DNA of 7,984 nucleotides from JAYRWN01 sp041917975. GTDB taxonomy: Bacteria > Bacteroidota > Bacteroidia > Chitinophagales > Saprospiraceae. Location of the stretch: assembly GCA_041917975.1 (NCBI GenBank), contig JAYRWN010000087.1, positions 1-7,984 of the forward strand, given 5' to 3'. This document shows, piece after piece, positions 5,968 to 7,984 of this stretch. Every line of letters starts with the position of its first letter. The stretch's first letter is position 1. The notes under the pieces were generated by a model that saw only the letters and a program-made list of their open reading frames with translations, was not told where the DNA came from and made no database searches. The translations under genes were made by a program, and so were the position numbers.

Positions 5968-6454
5968 CGTCTAATGGAATGTGGCCTTACAGCACACCCT
6001 GAAAAGACGAAAATCATATACTGTACGAAGGACGGACGTAGTCAGGATGGACATTCCGTGCAGTTTGACTTTCTGTGGTTTAGTTTTAGGCCTATCATGT
6101 TTAGATTGAGATAGGGAGGACACTTTTTGTAATATGAGAAGGAAATCAAAGAAGCGAATTTTAATGGATTTGCGAGAACTTAACTTTCAGAATAAAAGCC
6201 AAGTCGGTCTCCAAAATATAGCTATTCTGCTCAATCCCAGGATCAGAGGATGGCTAAACTATTATGGTAAAATCAATCGAAGAAGTCTAAAGCCACTCTT
6301 CTATTATCTCCACCAACGAATAATTAAGTGGATATTAAACAACTACAAACGCTTCAAAGGAAGCAAGGTCAGGGCTGCAAAGTGGTTAAGACAAATGACT
6401 TGCTACTATCCCAATTTATGCTACCACTGGGCACTCGGTTATAGACTATCCTGA
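5968..6454 (+). pseudogene. Group II intron reverse transcriptase/maturase, C-terminal remnant with frameshift
   Basis: The intron-encoded protein normally reverse-transcribes and helps splice its own intron. Only its end remains. Frame 1 from 5968 reads RLMECGLTAHPEKTKIIYC and then FDFLWFSFRP, matching the last RT block (usual forms ECGLxLHPEKTK and FDFLGYTFRP), and stops at a TAG at 6112. Homology then continues one frame over: REDTFCN, then from the ATG at 6134 KSKKRIL, LLNPRIRGWLNYYGK, LNNYKRFKGSK, AAKWLRQM and PNLCYHWALGY. This is the maturase-specific (GIIM/X) domain, up to the TGA at 6452. A TGA (5965-5967) sits just before the first block, and the catalytic YADD part and all earlier RT blocks are absent. 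It is a dead fragment, truncated at the 5' end with one frameshift near 6105-6113. The 106-residue frame from 6134 may still be translatable, but a function is unlikely. Confidence 0.9.
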
Positions 6455-6484
6455 GCAACATTCCGAAGAAGCGTAAGGTTGTTT
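6453..6484 (+). ncRNA. Possible degenerate group II intron domain V
   Basis: In group II introns domain V commonly begins GAGC shortly after the maturase stop. Here GAGCAAC (6453-6459) begins within the stop codon and pairs, with two G-U pairs, to GTTGTTT (6478-6484). The upper stem and loop (TTC-CGAA-GAA) and an oversized asymmetric bulge depart from the canonical 34-base form with GNRA loop and two-base bulge. If real, it is decayed; it could be coincidence. An overlapping stem, GTAAGG (6473-6478) with CCTTAC (6498-6503), competes with it. Confidence 0.25.
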
Positions 6485-6553
6485 TACCGATGGAAAGCCT
6501 TACCCGTCTAACTTCTGCTTATAACAAGTAAATGCGAATTTGTGATACAATTT

Positions 6554-6567
6554 TATTTCGGGAAATA
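6554..6567. repeat. Short AT-rich palindrome after the amidohydrolase gene
   Basis: TATTTC-GG-GAAATA is a perfect 14-base dyad, 17 bases beyond the minus-strand stop of the amidohydrolase gene. On that strand it is followed by AAAATTG rather than a T run, so it would be a weak terminator. Confidence 0.3.
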
Positions 6568-6583
6568 GGGGCGCAGGTCAGTT

Positions 6584-7984
6584 TTATTGCCGGTATTTCC
6601 CGAGCACCGGTTTGCCTGGATAGGTATCCGGAACGGTATTTCCATTTATTATTACTGGAAGCCCATTCACCAGGACATGCTCAATACCCGCCGAAAACCG
6701 CAACCCGGTAAAATCCGCCTGGTCGATAACAGTAGCTGGATTAAAAACAGTGATGTCGGCATCACAACCCACCTGCAGGCGGCCTTTCAGACGCATGGTG
6801 GGGGCTATACCTTCCAGGCGCCGGGCCGGCATAATGGTCATTTTTTTTAAGGCGTCCATCAAGCTCAACACCTTTTCTTCCCGCACATAACGTCCCAGCA
6901 CCCGGGAGAAGGTGCCGGCGGTGCGCGGATGGGCTTTGGGGGCGTAGGGCATGCCATCCGATCCAATCATGATCCGCGGGTCTTGTAAGCCCTGCTTGAT
7001 CCACTCCGGTTTCATCATATGAATGATGACCACACCGCCCTTTTGACGATAGGTTTTAAACGTTTCAGCGTTGAGTCGTTCGCCGGTAGCTTCCCATTGA
7101 ATATCGCCATAACTGATGCCTAATTTCTCCTGCCAGCCTTCATCAAAGATGGCCGACTCCAGTGAAGTAGACGCCGCGGTGTAGGGATAGAGTTCGGTGG
7201 TGACATCCAGCCCCCGGGTCTGGGCCGCAGCTACCATATCCAGGGTCACCTGAATTTCTCCCAACGAGAGGCTGTTGGCGTGCACAATGTGCAGGGGAGC
7301 TCCGGTGGTGATGGCATTGGATATAGCTTCCTGGATGCCCGGCATCCCGAAGCCGCGGGTATGAGAAAATACAGGCACCTGATTGGAGGCGGCAAAAGCA
7401 TATACCTGAAATATTTCCCCGTGTTTCGCTCCCGGGTAATAACCTACGGGAACCCCGATGCCCAAAGCGCCTGCCGCCAACTCCCGCTCAAAATGTGTCG
7501 GCATGACGGCTATTTCCTCCGGCGTCAGACTCTGATAATTAGCCCTGCCCAAGTTGATCATCAGTTTATCAAGCTGTGTGCTTTCCAAGCCCTCGCTTTG
7601 AATGATTTTTTCGGCTTGGGCAAAATAGTGTTTATAACTATCCATACTCAGGCTGCGCAAAATACCGTGGGGGACGGATGCGCCATAATTCACGATGGTC
7701 TTACCTCTTTTGTTTTCTATCCATTCGCGCAAAAAGGGTACGCCACCCTCTAATTCCAACGCCGTGGTCACACCGTCATGCACCTGGTATTCGTGGGCTG
7801 TCGGCGTCATGCCATGCACATGCAAGTCAATAAAGCCGGGAGCTACTACCAGGCCAGTGACATCCAGAACGGTCTTGCCCTGCAACGGAGTCCTTGAAAT
7901 TTCGAGGATACGGTTACCTGAAATGCCGACGTGACGGATAGCATCCAGGCCGGTTTCGGGGTCCATGACGCGTCCTCCCTGTAA
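6584..7984 (-). CDS. Amidohydrolase, N-acyl-D-amino-acid deacylase family (5' end outside window)
   Basis: 467 codons are visible. The first six (LQGGRV) read in frame before the Met at 7966 and form the usual opening GGRVMDPETGLDA, so the true start lies beyond the right edge. The family hydrolyses N-acyl-D-amino acids or related amides and is usually cytoplasmic. Numbered from the Met at 7966, landmarks are the metal-binding HVH in APGFIDLHVHG (42-52), His202 in FSHTRG, His226/His229 in LHIVHANS and Asp337 in IGSDGMP. Next come AHPRTAGTFSRVLGRYVRE (345-363) and MTIMPARRL (376-384). The protein ends in the small beta-domain elements LKGRLQVGCDADITVFNP and VLVNGLPVI. The metal-ligand Cys of classical D-aminoacylases (GVTT..GNCG) is not present; the matching stretch reads GVTTALELEGG. 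Substrate is unknown. GC content is visibly higher than in the small genes to the left. It faces the intron remnant. Confidence 0.93.
   Translation of the reverse strand, partial: LQGGRVMDPETGLDAIRHVGISGNRILEISRTPLQGKTVLDVTGLVVAPGFIDLHVHGMTPTAHEYQVHDGVTTALELEGGVPFLREWIENKRGKTIVNYGASVPHGILRSLSMDSYKHYFAQAEKIIQSEGLESTQLDKLMINLGRANYQSLTPEEIAVMPTHFERELAAGALGIGVPVGYYPGAKHGEIFQVYAFAASNQVPVFSHTRGFGMPGIQEAISNAITTGAPLHIVHANSLSLGEIQVTLDMVAAAQTRGLDVTTELYPYTAASTSLESAIFDEGWQEKLGISYGDIQWEATGERLNAETFKTYRQKGGVVIIHMMKPEWIKQGLQDPRIMIGSDGMPYAPKAHPRTAGTFSRVLGRYVREEKVLSLMDALKKMTIMPARRLEGIAPTMRLKGRLQVGCDADITVFNPATVIDQADFTGLRFSAGIEHVLVNGLPVIINGNTVPDTYPGKPVLGKYRQ

Noticed and set aside
7280..7753. 157-codon plus-strand frame opposite the amidohydrolase
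   Set aside because: Shadow of a GC-richer, clearly conserved minus-strand gene; no motif in its translation.

Overview
The window looks like an accessory or intergenic-rich stretch of a Bacteroidota chromosome, possibly from the Saprospiria/Chitinophagia side (inferred, not proven). The evidence is moderate-to-low GC, starts without clear Shine-Dalgarno sequences, a TAnnTTTG-type promoter element, two short Bacteroidota-style lipoproteins, a secreted SUMF1-domain protein and GC-rich hairpin repeats of the ACCCCGAAGGGGT type. Nothing here fixes a genus.

Layout. Positions 1-107 hold the 5' end of a minus-strand gene that leaves the window. About 750 bases without a convincing gene follow; they contain an 8-bp tandem repeat and a long minus-strand frame with no start codon. 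From 863 to 3276 there are five small plus-strand genes, each separated by roughly 100-190 bases: a DUF805 membrane protein, a lipoprotein, an unrecognised soluble protein, a small three-helix membrane protein, and a second lipoprotein with a lipocalin-like start. The spacing suggests mostly separate transcription rather than one tight operon.

From 3411 to 4882 two imperfect direct repeats of about 112-116 bp, each carrying two GC-rich hairpins, bracket one gene for an exported FGE-sulfatase (SUMF1) domain protein. That gene is followed by a good stem-loop terminator candidate. On the minus strand at 5540-5009 comes a VapBC-type toxin-antitoxin pair: a 53-residue antitoxin overlapping by 11 bases a PIN-domain toxin that starts with GTG. 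The antitoxin is not among the longer open frames and was found by reading the bases upstream of the toxin.

A structured segment (5700-5800) leads into a clear remnant of a group II intron reverse transcriptase/maturase (5968-6454). It has lost its catalytic N-terminal part and carries a frameshift between the end of the RT region and the maturase domain. The right end (6584-7984, minus strand) is a GC-richer gene for an N-acyl-D-amino-acid deacylase-type amidohydrolase whose start lies outside the window.

The genes do not form one pathway. The region reads as a patchwork of small envelope proteins, a repeat-flanked gene, an addiction module and a dead retroelement next to a conserved metabolic gene. 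I found no clearly new multi-gene system. The best leads are the repeat-bracketed SUMF1 gene, the repeat family itself, the decayed group II intron, and the unusual metal-ligand region of the amidohydrolase.
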